From: Kiritimatiellia bacterium
GTDB lineage: Bacteria > Verrucomicrobiota > Kiritimatiellia > CAIQIC01 > Lenti-01
Reading direction: 5' to 3'
NCBI GenBank assembly: GCA_017458625.1
Contig: JAFTAH010000152.1
Coordinates: forward strand, 1-52,921
DNA: 52,921 nt
The notes under the pieces were generated by a model. That model did not search any database and was not told where the DNA came from. It saw nothing but the letters and a program-made list of their open reading frames with translations. Every line of letters starts with the position of its first letter. The first letter of the stretch is position 1. Both the position numbers and the translations under genes were made by a program. This document shows positions 42,786-51,664 of the stretch, piece by piece.

Positions 42786-43685
42786 ATGAAGCTGCGGAAG
42801 GTGACAATCGAGATCGATGTGGCCCAGATTCTGGCGGACGCGTCGAACGTGGAGAAGGGACGGCAGTTCTCGAAGCTGCTGCGGGCGATGAGCTGCGGAG
42901 AGGCGAAGGCGGACGATCCGGCGTGGGTGCGGGAGGCTGTCGGGAAGGCCGCTGCGTTGCAGCGGGCGCACCTGCGAGGGGCCGAGGCCGCGAACAAAAG
43001 GCGAAGGGGATTTTGCGCTAAGGGCACAACTCCTAGCGACGCGCACAGCGTGACGCAGAGCGATGCGCACAGCGTGACGCAGAGCGTGACGCACAGCGAT
43101 GCGCACAGCGTGACGCAGAGCGTGACGCACAGCGATGCGCACAGCGTGACGCACAGCGTGACGCAGAGCGACATGCAGAGCGACACGCACAGCGTAGCGC
43201 ACAGCGTGACGCAGAGCGATACGCACAGCGTGACGCACAGCGTGGAAACGCCCAAAAAGGCCGAAAATCTCACGCGCGCGGGGTCTTTATTGAGCGAAAA
43301 CTCTAAGAATCTCTCTATCTCCCCCTTGAATAGTCCCCCTTCCTCCCTTCCGGGGATTGGCGAGGTCGGGGCGGGGGCGTCGGAGCCGTCGGTGGCGACG
43401 GTGCGCCAGATGCTGCAAGACCGGCTGTCGGTGCTGTTCCGGCGGCGTCCGACGACGCGGTGGAACGACGCGGAGAGGAAGGCGCTTGGCGAGATTGCGA
43501 AGCGTCCTGGGGTGGAGGAGGAGCTTGCGGAGATCGAGAGGCTGTATCGGAGCGGGTACAAATATCGCCGGAAGGACATCAAGACGCTGTTGAACAACTG
43601 GACTACTGAGCTGGACCGTGCGGCGGGATATTTTGGCCTGCGCGAGCCCAAGCGGAGTTTTGAGGAGCAGCTGGAAGATGCATGA
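42786..43685 (+). CDS. Phage replication-organiser-like protein with tetrapeptide repeats
   Basis: This 299-residue protein has an N-terminal part (about 1-75) like small phage replication proteins. It has 17 tetrapeptide repeats of the type S-(D/V)-(A/T/M)-(H/Q) at about 84-151. A C-terminal helical domain (about 200-299: TVRQMLQDRLSVLFRRRPTTRWNDAERKALGEIAKRPGVEEELAEIERLYR) resembles DnaD-like replisome organisers. The next gene is a DnaC-like ATPase, the usual partner. Its stop overlaps the next start by 8 bp. The replication role is inferred from this pairing. Confidence 0.65.
   Translation: MKLRKVTIEIDVAQILADASNVEKGRQFSKLLRAMSCGEAKADDPAWVREAVGKAAALQRAHLRGAEAANKRRRGFCAKGTTPSDAHSVTQSDAHSVTQSVTHSDAHSVTQSVTHSDAHSVTHSVTQSDMQSDTHSVAHSVTQSDTHSVTHSVETPKKAENLTRAGSLLSENSKNLSISPLNSPPSSLPGIGEVGAGASEPSVATVRQMLQDRLSVLFRRRPTTRWNDAERKALGEIAKRPGVEEELAEIERLYRSGYKYRRKDIKTLLNNWTTELDRAAGYFGLREPKRSFEEQLEDA
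43035..43238 (+). repeat. 12-bp coding minisatellite (17 units)
   Basis: Seventeen copies of AGCGTGACGCAG / AGCGATGCGCAC variants encode SVTQ/SDAH-type tetrapeptides inside the replication-like gene. The units mix in no fixed order, as expected for expansion and contraction by slippage or unequal exchange. The opposite strand is also open through the tract. Confidence 0.9.
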
Positions 43686-44352
43686 GACGAGGACATTACT
43701 GGCAGCGGGGCTGTCGCTGAAGACGGATCCACGGCGTCGGGAATTGGCGCCGGCGGTGATGGAGGAGCGGCTTCGGAAGGGGCGCGCGGCGCTACGTCGG
43801 ATGGGGTACGAGCTGACGGATGGGAACAGCGAGGCGGTGGATGCGATGCTGCGGTTTGCGGCGACGTTCTGCGCGGCGAAGCGAGGGGAATGCGACCTGC
43901 CGAGGCGCGGGGTGTACCTGTTCGGGCCGCCAGGCGTGGGAAAGAGCACGCTGGCCGAGGCTGTGGCGACGCGGATGTGCGGGATTCGCTGGAAGTCGGC
44001 GGCGGAGCTGGCGCGGCGGTACGCGGAGCGTCCGGCGTGGGCGCTCAACATCCTCGACCGCTGGGGATGGGACGACTTCACCGAGGTGGAGGAAACGCAC
44101 CTGGTGATCGACGACATCGGGAACATCGGCTCGTCGGCGCATTTCGGGAGGAGCCTGGACGGGGCCGAGATCATCCGGATGCGGCACGAGCAGCTGGTGC
44201 GGCATGGGACGCTGACGATTCTGACGGGTAACCTCGACGGCAAGGACGCGGTGGCGGCCTGGGCTGGCCCGCAGGCGTCGCGTCTGGCCGAGATGTGCGA
44301 TTGCGTCCAGATCGAGGGCATCGACCGCCGGAACGCGAGGAGGAGGCGGTGA
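43678..44352 (+). CDS. DnaC/IstB-like AAA+ ATPase (helicase loader)
   Basis: This 224-residue protein has Walker A GPPGVGKST at about 83-91, Walker B HLVIDDIGNIG at about 141-151, sensor-1-like TILTGNL at about 180 and a C-terminal Arg-rich segment. The order fits the DnaC/IstB/phage helicase-loader family. Preceding gene looks like a replisome organiser. It should load a replicative helicase at the phage origin. The ATG at 43678 overlaps the preceding stop; the stop overlaps the next GTG. Confidence 0.85.
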   Translation: MHETRTLLAAGLSLKTDPRRRELAPAVMEERLRKGRAALRRMGYELTDGNSEAVDAMLRFAATFCAAKRGECDLPRRGVYLFGPPGVGKSTLAEAVATRMCGIRWKSAAELARRYAERPAWALNILDRWGWDDFTEVEETHLVIDDIGNIGSSAHFGRSLDGAEIIRMRHEQLVRHGTLTILTGNLDGKDAVAAWAGPQASRLAEMCDCVQIEGIDRRNARRRR

Positions 44353-44711
44353 GGCATCAGGCGTCCATCGGAGAGCTGCGGGAGGCCTACGTTGAGGGGA
44401 TGGACGGCACGGAGGTCCGGGAATGGCAGCACCGCTGGGAGGCGGAGCACGGCGTGGAGGACATGCGGACGGCATATCCGCCGTATGTGATTGGGCGGGC
44501 GACGGCGCAGCGCTTAGGCATCAGCATTCTTTCCGCGTTCGGCGGGATGCGACTGAACGGGAAGGCGTATCGCTGGTGTCCGGCGTCGGGGTTTCTGCTG
44601 CGCGAGGACTTCTTCGACTGGATCGTCGAGAAGCTGAAGGAGTACCGCTCCGAGGAGCTGCGCGAGCGGAGACGCCTCCGCGCGGCCGGGGCGACGCTGC
44701 CGGGGTTGTGA
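44349..44711 (+). CDS. Hypothetical phage protein after the helicase loader
   Basis: This 120-residue protein with a GTG start overlapping the preceding stop contains WQHRWEAEHGVEDMRTAYPPYVIGRATAQRLGISILSAFGGMRLNGKAYRWCPASGFLLREDFFDWIVEKLKEY. No family recognised; Trp/Tyr-rich and probably globular. It is the last gene before the virion module. Confidence 0.55.
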   Translation: MRHQASIGELREAYVEGMDGTEVREWQHRWEAEHGVEDMRTAYPPYVIGRATAQRLGISILSAFGGMRLNGKAYRWCPASGFLLREDFFDWIVEKLKEYRSEELRERRRLRAAGATLPGL

Positions 44712-45093
44712 ATTGGTGCCGAACTACCGTTGAACGGTTGTTGAACTCCCTTGTTCCGTCGCCGGCCCGAAAAGGGTGGAACAAAACAGGCAAAGAACGA
44801 TTTGATGGGGGTCAAGGGGATGAAATGGTGGGGAAAACGCGCGAAAAGGGCCAAAAACGTCCAAAAAATGCCAGCGTAAAGAAATGGGCGACGTGCATTT
44901 TCGTCAATGCTGTATTGACAAATCCGCATTTTTGAAAGTCCAAAAAGGGGGTATTTTTGTACGCCTTTGGATTCGCGGGCGCGAAACGCGCGTAATATGG
45001 AAAGGCGAAAAATGGCCTTCCGAGAAAAAAGTGAAAAAAAGACTTGACGCGGCGTGTGGGGATGTGAGGGTCGTGCACGACAAGGGTTTGACG
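44712..45093. other. 382-bp gap between replication and virion modules
   Basis: It contains a decayed heptad motif with palindrome CCGTT-G-AACGG (44727-44746), a purine-rich tract and TTGACA at about 44917. The frame of the portal gene is open upstream but the sequence is low-complexity. No terminase gene is present although many phages carry one here. Confidence 0.55.
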
Positions 45094-47460
45094 ATGGCAG
45101 ATTTGATGGCAATAGTCGCGCCGGTTGCGAAAGAGCCGGAGGATCCGCTGGTTCTGGCGGGAGCGCCGGCACTGGACGGGTCGGACGCAGCACCGACGCC
45201 GGACGAGCTGGCGGCGGACGCGATCAGCGCGGACCTGGCGGGCCGGTTCCGTGCGGCGCAGGATTCGCGAAAGGAGATCGAGGCGTCGATGCTGGCGGAC
45301 CAGCGGCGGCGTCTGGGACAGTACTCTCCCGAGAAGCTGGCGAAGCTGACCAGGCAGGGCGGGAGCCGCGCGTTCGACCGCATCACGGAAGCGAAGTGCG
45401 CGGCGGCGGAAGGTAAGCTGGTGGAGATGCTGCTTTTGAGCCGCGGCCATCCGTGGCACGTGGAGGCTACTCCGATCCCCGACCTCACTCCGGAGCAGGA
45501 GGAGGAGATCGCGATGGAGCTGGCGCGGGAGATCGGGGAGGAGGCGCAGCAGTCGCCGATGGGCGGGGAGGATGTGGAGGCGCTGTTCCTGGAGCGCTGG
45601 AACGACGCGAAGGCGCGCTACGAGCGGAGGGTCAAGGAGAAGGCCGATGCGAGCGCCGCGCGGATGGAGAAGCAGATTTCGGACTACATGGAAGAAGGCG
45701 ACTGGCAAGGCGTCCTCGCGGATTTCATTTACGATTTTGTAACCTATCCGGTCGCGGGCATCATGGGGCCGATTCCGTACACGACGATGCGCGAGAAATG
45801 GACGGCGGACGGCGTGACGTGGGAGGATGACATGCAGGTCGGGTTCGAGCGCATGGACCCGTTCGGCATCTATCCGGCCGCCATGAGCGCGGAAGCTGGC
45901 GACGGGGACTTCTTCTACCGTCGCCTCATCCCCGACGACGCGGCGCTGGAGCTCGGGCGGATGAGCGGGGTGATTCCCGGCGCGTTCGAGAAGGCGTATG
46001 CGGCGCACGGCAAGATCGGGGACGGCGACGTGGACCAGCAGATTGCCGAAAGCGAGAACAACCAGGGCAAGACCGGCGACGTTTTCAACCCGGACAAGGG
46101 GCACGAGCTGGTGTACTGGTGGCACCGCATGACGCGGAAGGAGGCCGCCGGGGCCTGCCGCCGGGAGCTGGAGGAGGGGGAGCAGCCGGACGAGCGCATC
46201 CCGTACTACGGTCTCATGCTCAACGGCATCATCATCACCTGCGTGGAGAACTGGGACAGGAGTGGACGTCCGCAAGTCCACCTTTGCAGCTTCGAGAAGA
46301 AGCCGGGGACCATCTTCGGGGAAGGGATTTCGTCGCTGATGGCCGGGCCGCAGGCGAACCGGAACTCCAACCGCCGGGCGCTGAACACGAACAGCGACAT
46401 GAGCGCGCAGCCGGCCCGCGTGGTAAACAGCGAGCGGTTGCAGAATCCGGAGGCCGCGGGGACGGCGTTCCCCGGTCAGGTGTTCCTCGTGCGTAGCAGC
46501 GTGATTCCCGGCGACAACCAGCCCGCCGTCTCGTATCTGGAGACGCCGAACAACACGGGCGCGATCCTCGCCGCCATCAAGCAGACGGACCAGGACGCGG
46601 ACGACATCACGGGCGTGTTCCCGCAGGCCTACGGCAGCAACCGGCAGGTCGGCCCGGCGCAGACGCTGGGCGGCCTGCAGCTGCTGCGGGAGGACCAGGC
46701 GACGCGGCTGAAGCTAGGCGTCGTGCATATGGAGAAGTGCCTGCGGAGCTTCTTTACGGCGATGGCGCGGTTCATCATGGTGTTCGGGCCGCGGGATTGC
46801 TGGGGCGACCAGAAAGTCACGGTGCAGGGGCCGATTAAGCTGTATTTGGAAAGCGCGGCGTCGGACGTTTACGTGGCGGACATGGAGCTGCTCAAGACCT
46901 ACAAGGAGGAGATGGGCATTGCCATCCGGCCAGAGGCTTTCGTGCGGCTGGCCCGGAAGGTTTTCGAGACGCGGCGGGAGGATCCCGCGGACTACATGCT
47001 GACGGACGACGAGCTCCGCCAGGAGAAGGAGCGCATGGAGCAGGAGGCGGCGGCTTCCGCCGTCCCGCCGCAGGGCGCGGAGGTTCCGCCGGAAGGCGGC
47101 GAGGAGGCCGGCATTCCGCCCGGCGCGCCGCCGCTGGAGGACGTTCCGCCGCAGCAGGGCGCGGAGCTGCCGCCGGAAGAGGGCGCGGAAGCCCCCGCGG
47201 AGCCGCCCCCGCCGCAGGAGGATCCGCGAATGATCCAGGCGCAGGCGGCGCTTCTCCGCGCGCAGACGGCGGACCGGGCGCAGGCCGCCCGAGAGGACCT
47301 GGAACGGCGCAAGCTGCTGCTCGAGGAGACGAAGCTGGTGAGCCTGCTGCGCCTAGCACAGCGGAAGAACGCGGCGGAGGCCGCGGAACGCCGTAGCCGC
47401 ATCGAGGCGTCCACGTTCGGTGCGCTGGGGACGGTCGGCGGCACGGGAGGAGCGGCATGA
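45094..47460 (+). CDS. Portal protein (P22-like)
   Basis: This 788-residue protein would form the head vertex ring through which DNA passes. Long helical N-terminal region, then the portal core: IYDFVTYPVAGIMGPIPYTTMREKWTADGVTWEDDMQVGFERMDPFGIYPAA and PGTIFGEGISSLMAGPQANRNSNRRALNTN, DDITGVFPQAYGSN, all consistent with P22/podovirus portals. The C-terminus has a Pro/Glu-rich region (about 650-710) and a final coiled coil (about 715-775, MIQAQAALLRAQTADRAQAAREDLERRKLLLEETKL). The ATG at 45094 was chosen because upstream sequence is not portal-like. ATGA overlap with the next gene. Confidence 0.85.
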   Translation: MADLMAIVAPVAKEPEDPLVLAGAPALDGSDAAPTPDELAADAISADLAGRFRAAQDSRKEIEASMLADQRRRLGQYSPEKLAKLTRQGGSRAFDRITEAKCAAAEGKLVEMLLLSRGHPWHVEATPIPDLTPEQEEEIAMELAREIGEEAQQSPMGGEDVEALFLERWNDAKARYERRVKEKADASAARMEKQISDYMEEGDWQGVLADFIYDFVTYPVAGIMGPIPYTTMREKWTADGVTWEDDMQVGFERMDPFGIYPAAMSAEAGDGDFFYRRLIPDDAALELGRMSGVIPGAFEKAYAAHGKIGDGDVDQQIAESENNQGKTGDVFNPDKGHELVYWWHRMTRKEAAGACRRELEEGEQPDERIPYYGLMLNGIIITCVENWDRSGRPQVHLCSFEKKPGTIFGEGISSLMAGPQANRNSNRRALNTNSDMSAQPARVVNSERLQNPEAAGTAFPGQVFLVRSSVIPGDNQPAVSYLETPNNTGAILAAIKQTDQDADDITGVFPQAYGSNRQVGPAQTLGGLQLLREDQATRLKLGVVHMEKCLRSFFTAMARFIMVFGPRDCWGDQKVTVQGPIKLYLESAASDVYVADMELLKTYKEEMGIAIRPEAFVRLARKVFETRREDPADYMLTDDELRQEKERMEQEAAASAVPPQGAEVPPEGGEEAGIPPGAPPLEDVPPQQGAELPPEEGAEAPAEPPPPQEDPRMIQAQAALLRAQTADRAQAAREDLERRKLLLEETKLVSLLRLAQRKNAAEAAERRSRIEASTFGALGTVGGTGGAA

Positions 47461-47750
47461 GCACGAATTTCAACCCTTATCTGGCAAACGACGCGGAGCT
47501 GGAACGCGCAATCGTCGCGCTCCGGGCCGCGCGGCCGGGAGAGTTCGCCGTCCTCGTCTCTCGCCTGGAGGGGTGGCGGCGAAAGGCGTATCGGGCCGCG
47601 TGCGGGGCGGAGGGCCAGCAGTCGGACCGCTCTCTGGGCTCGTCGCTCGCCTTCGACGACCTGCTGGGGATGATCGCCGACGCCGATGGCGTCATCAAGG
47701 AGGAGAAGCAGCCCGAGGAGGAGAAGGAGGCTCCGCCATGGGACGAATGA
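47457..47750 (+). CDS. Hypothetical virion-module protein
   Basis: This 97-residue protein has helices (NDAELERAIVALRAARPGEFAVLVSRLEGWRRKAYRAAC) and a very acidic tail (EEKQPEEEKEAPPWDE). The family is unknown. Position directly after the portal suggests a head accessory factor. Confidence 0.55.
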   Translation: MSTNFNPYLANDAELERAIVALRAARPGEFAVLVSRLEGWRRKAYRAACGAEGQQSDRSLGSSLAFDDLLGMIADADGVIKEEKQPEEEKEAPPWDE

Positions 47751-47881
47751 CCACATCCATTTTTGCGACCGGGCCCCACGGCCCCGCCGCAGGAAAAACG
47801 GCCCCGCCTCGACCGGAGGAGACCTGGGCCGCAAACGCATCCGGGAACGTCCCGCCACACCTGCCGGTGACCTGGACGTAA
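47738..47881 (+). CDS. Small ORF between portal and scaffold
   Basis: A 47-codon frame (MGRMTTSIFATGPHGPAAGK...) has GGAGG 7 nt before its ATG and overlaps the preceding gene by 13 bp. No domain. The gap after it (to 47987) contains hairpins such as GACCCCTTCGGAGGCGTC and CCGGCCATCGCCGG and no gene. Confidence 0.4.
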   Translation: MGRMTTSIFATGPHGPAAGKTAPPRPEETWAANASGNVPPHLPVTWT

Positions 47882-47986
47882 GTAGGCAGACCCCTTCGGA
47901 GGCGTCTTCTCCGCGCTGTTTTCCGAGGGCACATAGCGCGGGGATGCGGCGTTCCGGCCATCGCCGGCGCGCCTAAAGGAAGAGAC

Positions 47987-49111
47987 ATGGAAGACAAGAC
48001 CCAAAGCCCCACAGACACCAAAGGTACGGACCCCACGCAGGGAATTCTCGACGGCGCGCCGCAGCTCGACAACGACGGAGGCCTGGTCACCCAGGACGCC
48101 CTCGATGCCGCTTCCGACGCCGCCCTGGAGAAGGCCCTGGCGGACCTCGAACGGGATGCCGTAGAGGGCCAGCCGCCGGATGACGACGGCAAGCCCGACG
48201 ACGGAACGCCCCCGGCGGATGCGAATCCCCCGGCGGACAAGCCCGCCGAGCCGCCGCCCGCCGCGCCGAAGGAGCCCACGGTGGAGGAACGGATCGCCGC
48301 CGCCCGCGAAGAAGCGCGGAAGGAGGCGATGCGCGAGGCCGCCGGACGATTCGGAAGCGAGAAGCAGGCCCTGCTCGCCCGCACCGCGGAACTGGAGGAG
48401 CAGCTGGGGAAGACCCGTCAGAAGCAGCCGACGTTCGACCCGGACGCGCCCATCACGGACGAGGACCGGATTGCCGTCGGCGGCGCGAACTGGAAGGACG
48501 ACTACACGACCGAGGACATCGACCGGGAGGTCCGGGAACGCCGTCGCAGCGTGGCGCATTTTGCCGCCCCGCTGGTCAACGCGGCCCTGGCCGCCGCGCA
48601 GAGCTCGGTTGCCGAGGAGCGACGCGTCGCGGAGCTCTTCGCCGCCGTGGACGCCGAAGTTCCGTCCGCCTCCGACCTGGACGCCAACGCGGAAACCAAT
48701 GGTTTCAAGGAGTACCTCGATGGCCGGATGCCGGGAACGGCGTCCACCCGCCGCGAGGTCGTCGATGACGCCATCCGCCGCTGCAAGCTGGGAATCCCCG
48801 GCGCGCTCGATGTTGCAAAGGAAGTCATTTCCTCCTGCTACAAGGGCTATCTGTCCGACACGTCGCCTTCCGCCGACAAAACCAAGTCAACCGCAACCAC
48901 AACCACGCCCGCTCCGAAGGCCCAGCCCGCCGTCGTGATGCCGAAGCTCCCGTCCGCCTCCGCAGGCGCCACCGCCCCTCGTCAGCAGAAGATGACGATG
49001 GAGCAGGTGCAAGCCTACCTGAAGAAGGCGGCCACCAAGGGAGAAGAGGTCTATCAACGTGCCCAGGCCTGGGTCGTGGAGCAGGCCGCAAGCGGGAACA
49101 TCGTCGGATAG
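47987..49111 (+). CDS. Scaffold-like capsid assembly protein
   Basis: This 374-residue protein is acidic and Pro/Asp-rich at the N-terminus (about 1-100). A coiled coil follows (about 105-145, EERIAAAREEARKEAMREAAGRFGSEKQALLARTAELEEQLGKT), then a helical body and a low-complexity Thr/Ala/Pro linker (about 295-330) before a C-terminal helix. It lies directly before the coat gene. Composition and position fit a scaffolding protein; no protease domain is seen. Confidence 0.7.
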   Translation: MEDKTQSPTDTKGTDPTQGILDGAPQLDNDGGLVTQDALDAASDAALEKALADLERDAVEGQPPDDDGKPDDGTPPADANPPADKPAEPPPAAPKEPTVEERIAAAREEARKEAMREAAGRFGSEKQALLARTAELEEQLGKTRQKQPTFDPDAPITDEDRIAVGGANWKDDYTTEDIDREVRERRRSVAHFAAPLVNAALAAAQSSVAEERRVAELFAAVDAEVPSASDLDANAETNGFKEYLDGRMPGTASTRREVVDDAIRRCKLGIPGALDVAKEVISSCYKGYLSDTSPSADKTKSTATTTTPAPKAQPAVVMPKLPSASAGATAPRQQKMTMEQVQAYLKKAATKGEEVYQRAQAWVVEQAASGNIVG

Positions 49112-49163
49112 GCCGACGGCCGTTCCCAGTCAACCAACAACCCCCGAACATCGGAGATAAATC

Positions 49164-50135
49164 ATGCCTGCTATCGAACGTGCAGCCGGCCACCCCAACT
49201 GGGTTGGCAAGCTCATCCCGGAGCATCTGTATGCTCCTCTCATCGACGCCCGCATCTACGCGGCGACGTGCCTGCCCCAGATCACCACCTCCAAGTACAA
49301 ACGCGAGGAGGCGATGGCGGTCAAGAACATCGGCGCGACCGTCCACGTGCAGCGCGCGCCCGTCATCCACACCCAGAAGTACGTCAAAGGGGGCGAGATC
49401 GAGATCGATCCCTCCATCGGCGACGGCTTCGAGCTGACCATCAACCGGGCCAACACCTGGAACAAGTTCCACGACCTCATCGACGCCACGGCCTCGCCGC
49501 ACAAGAATCTCACCAGCATCGAGCTCTCCGCCGCCGGCGACACCGAGGCGGTGGACATGGAGACCGAGTGCTTCGGCGAGTGGGCGAACTTCCCGGACGC
49601 GAACAACGTCGGCAACACCGCCGGCTTCCAGACGCACCAGCTCGTGCTGGGCACCATCGACCATCCGGTCATCCTCTCCAAGGACAACGCAGTCAGCTAC
49701 TTCATGCAGTTCGGCACGCTGTTCGACGAGGTGAACCTGACGGACCGCAACGGCACGCTGTCCGTCGTGATGCCGCCCGCCGCGTCCCTGCTGTTCCGCC
49801 AGTCGGCCCCGGTGATCGACTCCAGCCAGTCCGGCGTGAAGTCCTCGCTGCAGACCCGCCTGTTCCGCAAGAGCTATGAAGGTATCGGCGACCTGTACAC
49901 CTCGACGCTGCTGCCCTCGCCCGCGTCCGGCGTGTTCCCGATCCTCGCCCTCCGCGCGGACGGCCTGGCGTTCTTCGCGAAGAACCTGCAGACCCGCGCG
50001 AACCGCGAACTGGAAAAGACGTTCGGCACGCTCTCCAGCGGCGTCTACGTCTACGACTGGAACGTGATTCGGCCCGAGGCCATCGCCATCGGGTACGTCA
50101 AGCTGTCCATGCCGACCATCACCACGGAGCAATAA
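49164..50135 (+). CDS. Major capsid (coat) protein
   Basis: This 323-residue protein is of the P22 coat / HK97-fold kind in my reading: N-terminal PEHLYAPLIDARIYAATCLPQITTSKYKREEAMAVKNIGATVHVQRAPVIHTQKYVKGGEIEI, then GFELTINRANTWNKFHDLIDATASPHKN. Composition is even, with no low complexity. Position after the scaffold and the pattern of neighbours support the call. A GGAGAT ribosome site precedes the ATG. A 9-bp-arm hairpin follows the stop. Confidence 0.8.
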   Translation: MPAIERAAGHPNWVGKLIPEHLYAPLIDARIYAATCLPQITTSKYKREEAMAVKNIGATVHVQRAPVIHTQKYVKGGEIEIDPSIGDGFELTINRANTWNKFHDLIDATASPHKNLTSIELSAAGDTEAVDMETECFGEWANFPDANNVGNTAGFQTHQLVLGTIDHPVILSKDNAVSYFMQFGTLFDEVNLTDRNGTLSVVMPPAASLLFRQSAPVIDSSQSGVKSSLQTRLFRKSYEGIGDLYTSTLLPSPASGVFPILALRADGLAFFAKNLQTRANRELEKTFGTLSSGVYVYDWNVIRPEAIAIGYVKLSMPTITTEQ

Positions 50136-50142
50136 GCTGACA

Positions 50143-50197
50143 GACCGGGCGCGGGGAGGCGCCTCCCATCCCGCATCTCCGCCTCCTCCGCCCGGTC
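50143..50197 (+). terminator. Hairpin after the capsid gene
   Basis: GACCGGGCG (50143-50151) pairs perfectly with CGCCCGGTC (50189-50197), and GGGAGGCGCCTCCC forms an inner palindrome. CCTCTTCC follows, not a T-run, so it may be a partial terminator or mRNA-stability hairpin downstream of a highly expressed gene. Confidence 0.55.
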
Positions 50198-50237
50198 CCT
50201 CTTCCGACACCACACCACACCCCATAGGAATCACATC

Positions 50238-50690
50238 ATGAAAAAGAAACTGTTTGTCCTGGCTCTCGCCGCCGCCGTCGTCGCATCCATCGCGGTCGTG
50301 GCCGCCGAAATCGACCTCACCGACGGCGCGACTGGCGTCGGCATCAAGTCCGCCGACAAGGCGTTCGTCGTCTCGACGACCATCGACTTCGAGAAGACGA
50401 CCGTTGCCGCCGACGACACCGCCGTGCTGTTCGTCAAGCCCGCCGACTGCATCCTCGTGAACACGTGGGTGACCGGCGACTTCGCGACCGCCGTGGCGGT
50501 CAAGAAGATGCCGGCTTCCACCAACGTCTGGTCGAGCATCGGCAGCGTCACCGGCTCGGTGAGCTCGGCTGTCGCCGTGGCAGGGACCGTCCTGGACACG
50601 GAAGATGTCAAGATCGGCGCGACGTTCTCCGCCGCACCGACCAGCGGCGTCGTGACCGTGCACAGCCTGCTCTACCGCCTCGCGGAATAG
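50238..50690 (+). CDS. Virion-module protein with an N-terminal signal peptide
   Basis: This 150-residue protein begins with a clear Sec-type signal (MKKKLFVLALAAAVVASIAVV, then AAE). The mature part is Val/Ala/Thr-rich and beta-like (DLTDGATGVGIKSADKAFVVSTTIDFEKTTVAADDTAVLFVKPADC), like head-decoration proteins. A signal peptide is unusual for a protein that should assemble in the cytoplasm. No family recognised. Confidence 0.65.
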   Translation: MKKKLFVLALAAAVVASIAVVAAEIDLTDGATGVGIKSADKAFVVSTTIDFEKTTVAADDTAVLFVKPADCILVNTWVTGDFATAVAVKKMPASTNVWSSIGSVTGSVSSAVAVAGTVLDTEDVKIGATFSAAPTSGVVTVHSLLYRLAE

Positions 50691-50710
50691 CCCAGGAAAG
50701 GAACGACACC

Positions 50711-51040
50711 ATGGCAGCAAAAACCATCAACCGCGCAATGATGCGCAAGAAGGACGGGCGCATCATGCCCTACAGCGAAACGCTCATCGCCAAGCACCCC
50801 GGCGCATACGTCGAATGGTCCAAGGAGACGGGGGCGGCCGACCGGCCGCTCGTCGCCGCGAAGAACGAGACGCCCCTGCTGAAGGTGCCGGATCCCGGAC
50901 TGGCCCCCGCGCCGTCCGCCGCCGGCGTCGTCCTGCCCTCCGACATCGACCCGGACAACCCCGCCGACCCGGCCGCCGAGGCCGAGATGGCCGCGCGGCT
51001 CGCCGGGGCGAAGGCCGCCGCGCGCGGCAAGCGCAAGTAG
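50711..51040 (+). CDS. Hypothetical virion-module protein
   Basis: This 109-residue protein has an N-terminus with basic residues and KKDGRIMPYSETLIAKHPGAYVEW, a pattern seen in small head accessory proteins. The rest is Pro/Asp/Ala-rich with a basic end (KAAARGKRK). AGGAAAGGAA precedes the ATG. Function unknown. Confidence 0.6.
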   Translation: MAAKTINRAMMRKKDGRIMPYSETLIAKHPGAYVEWSKETGAADRPLVAAKNETPLLKVPDPGLAPAPSAAGVVLPSDIDPDNPADPAAEAEMAARLAGAKAAARGKRK

Positions 51041-51052
51041 GGGCCTCCGAAG

Positions 51053-51661
51053 ATGGCCGCCCGGAACGAAATCGTCGAGCTCGTCCGCGCCCGCCTGCGC
51101 GGCATCCCGGAACCTGCGGCGCGCGTCCACGTGCGGCGCGCGCTCGCGGAGGTCTGCCGCGACACCAAGGCGTGGACGTGCGACCTGACGGCGACGGTCC
51201 CGGACGGCCAGGAGGCCCCCGCTCGCGGTCCCGCCCTGCTGACGCTCTCCGAAATCCCCTTCGACGCGGACATTTTCGCGCTGCTGGGGGTGGAGGGCGT
51301 CACGCCGCGCGGCTCTGTCATGCCCCTGCCAGCCGAGGCGTTCCGGCTGCGCGGACCGGTCCTCGAAGACCCGCGATCTCTCTCCCGCGGCTATTCGTCC
51401 GTCCGCGTCCGCGTCGCCCTCGTGCCAAGGCTGGCGGGTCGCATCCTCGAAGAGGCGCCGGAGCCGCTGCTGAACCGCATCTCCGACCTCGTGACGGAGC
51501 TGGCGACGGCCTACGCCGCCGGCGAGACGCGAATGCCCTGGGCGGACCCGCAGCTGGCGCAGGCCTCCCTCTGGCGCTACCAGCGCGCCCTCGGACGCCA
51601 CAACGCCATCGCCATGCCGGAGCTCCGGCACTATCACGTCCTCCCCTCCATCGAAGAGTAG
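51053..51661 (+). CDS. Putative head-tail connector / adaptor-like protein
   Basis: This 202-residue protein (EIVELVRARLRGIPEPAARVHVRRALAEVCRDTKAWTCDLTATV) is helical at the N-terminus then beta-rich. The order portal-scaffold-coat-small-this-tail fits an adaptor or tail-completion protein, in line with P22 gp4-like sizes, but no motif proves it. A GCCTCCGAAG spacer precedes the ATG; the stop is 3 bp before the next gene. Confidence 0.55.
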   Translation: MAARNEIVELVRARLRGIPEPAARVHVRRALAEVCRDTKAWTCDLTATVPDGQEAPARGPALLTLSEIPFDADIFALLGVEGVTPRGSVMPLPAEAFRLRGPVLEDPRSLSRGYSSVRVRVALVPRLAGRILEEAPEPLLNRISDLVTELATAYAAGETRMPWADPQLAQASLWRYQRALGRHNAIAMPELRHYHVLPSIEE

Positions 51662-51664
51662 AGC

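Noticed and set aside
43035-43238. Tandem 12-bp repeats as a CRISPR array
   Set aside because: Contiguous coding repeats without spacers, in frame within a gene.
42605-43732. Minus-strand frame through the minisatellite (375 codons)
   Set aside because: Opened by the 12-bp repeat on both strands; it yields a repetitive LCVTLCVS-type product with no ribosome site, opposite a better supported gene.
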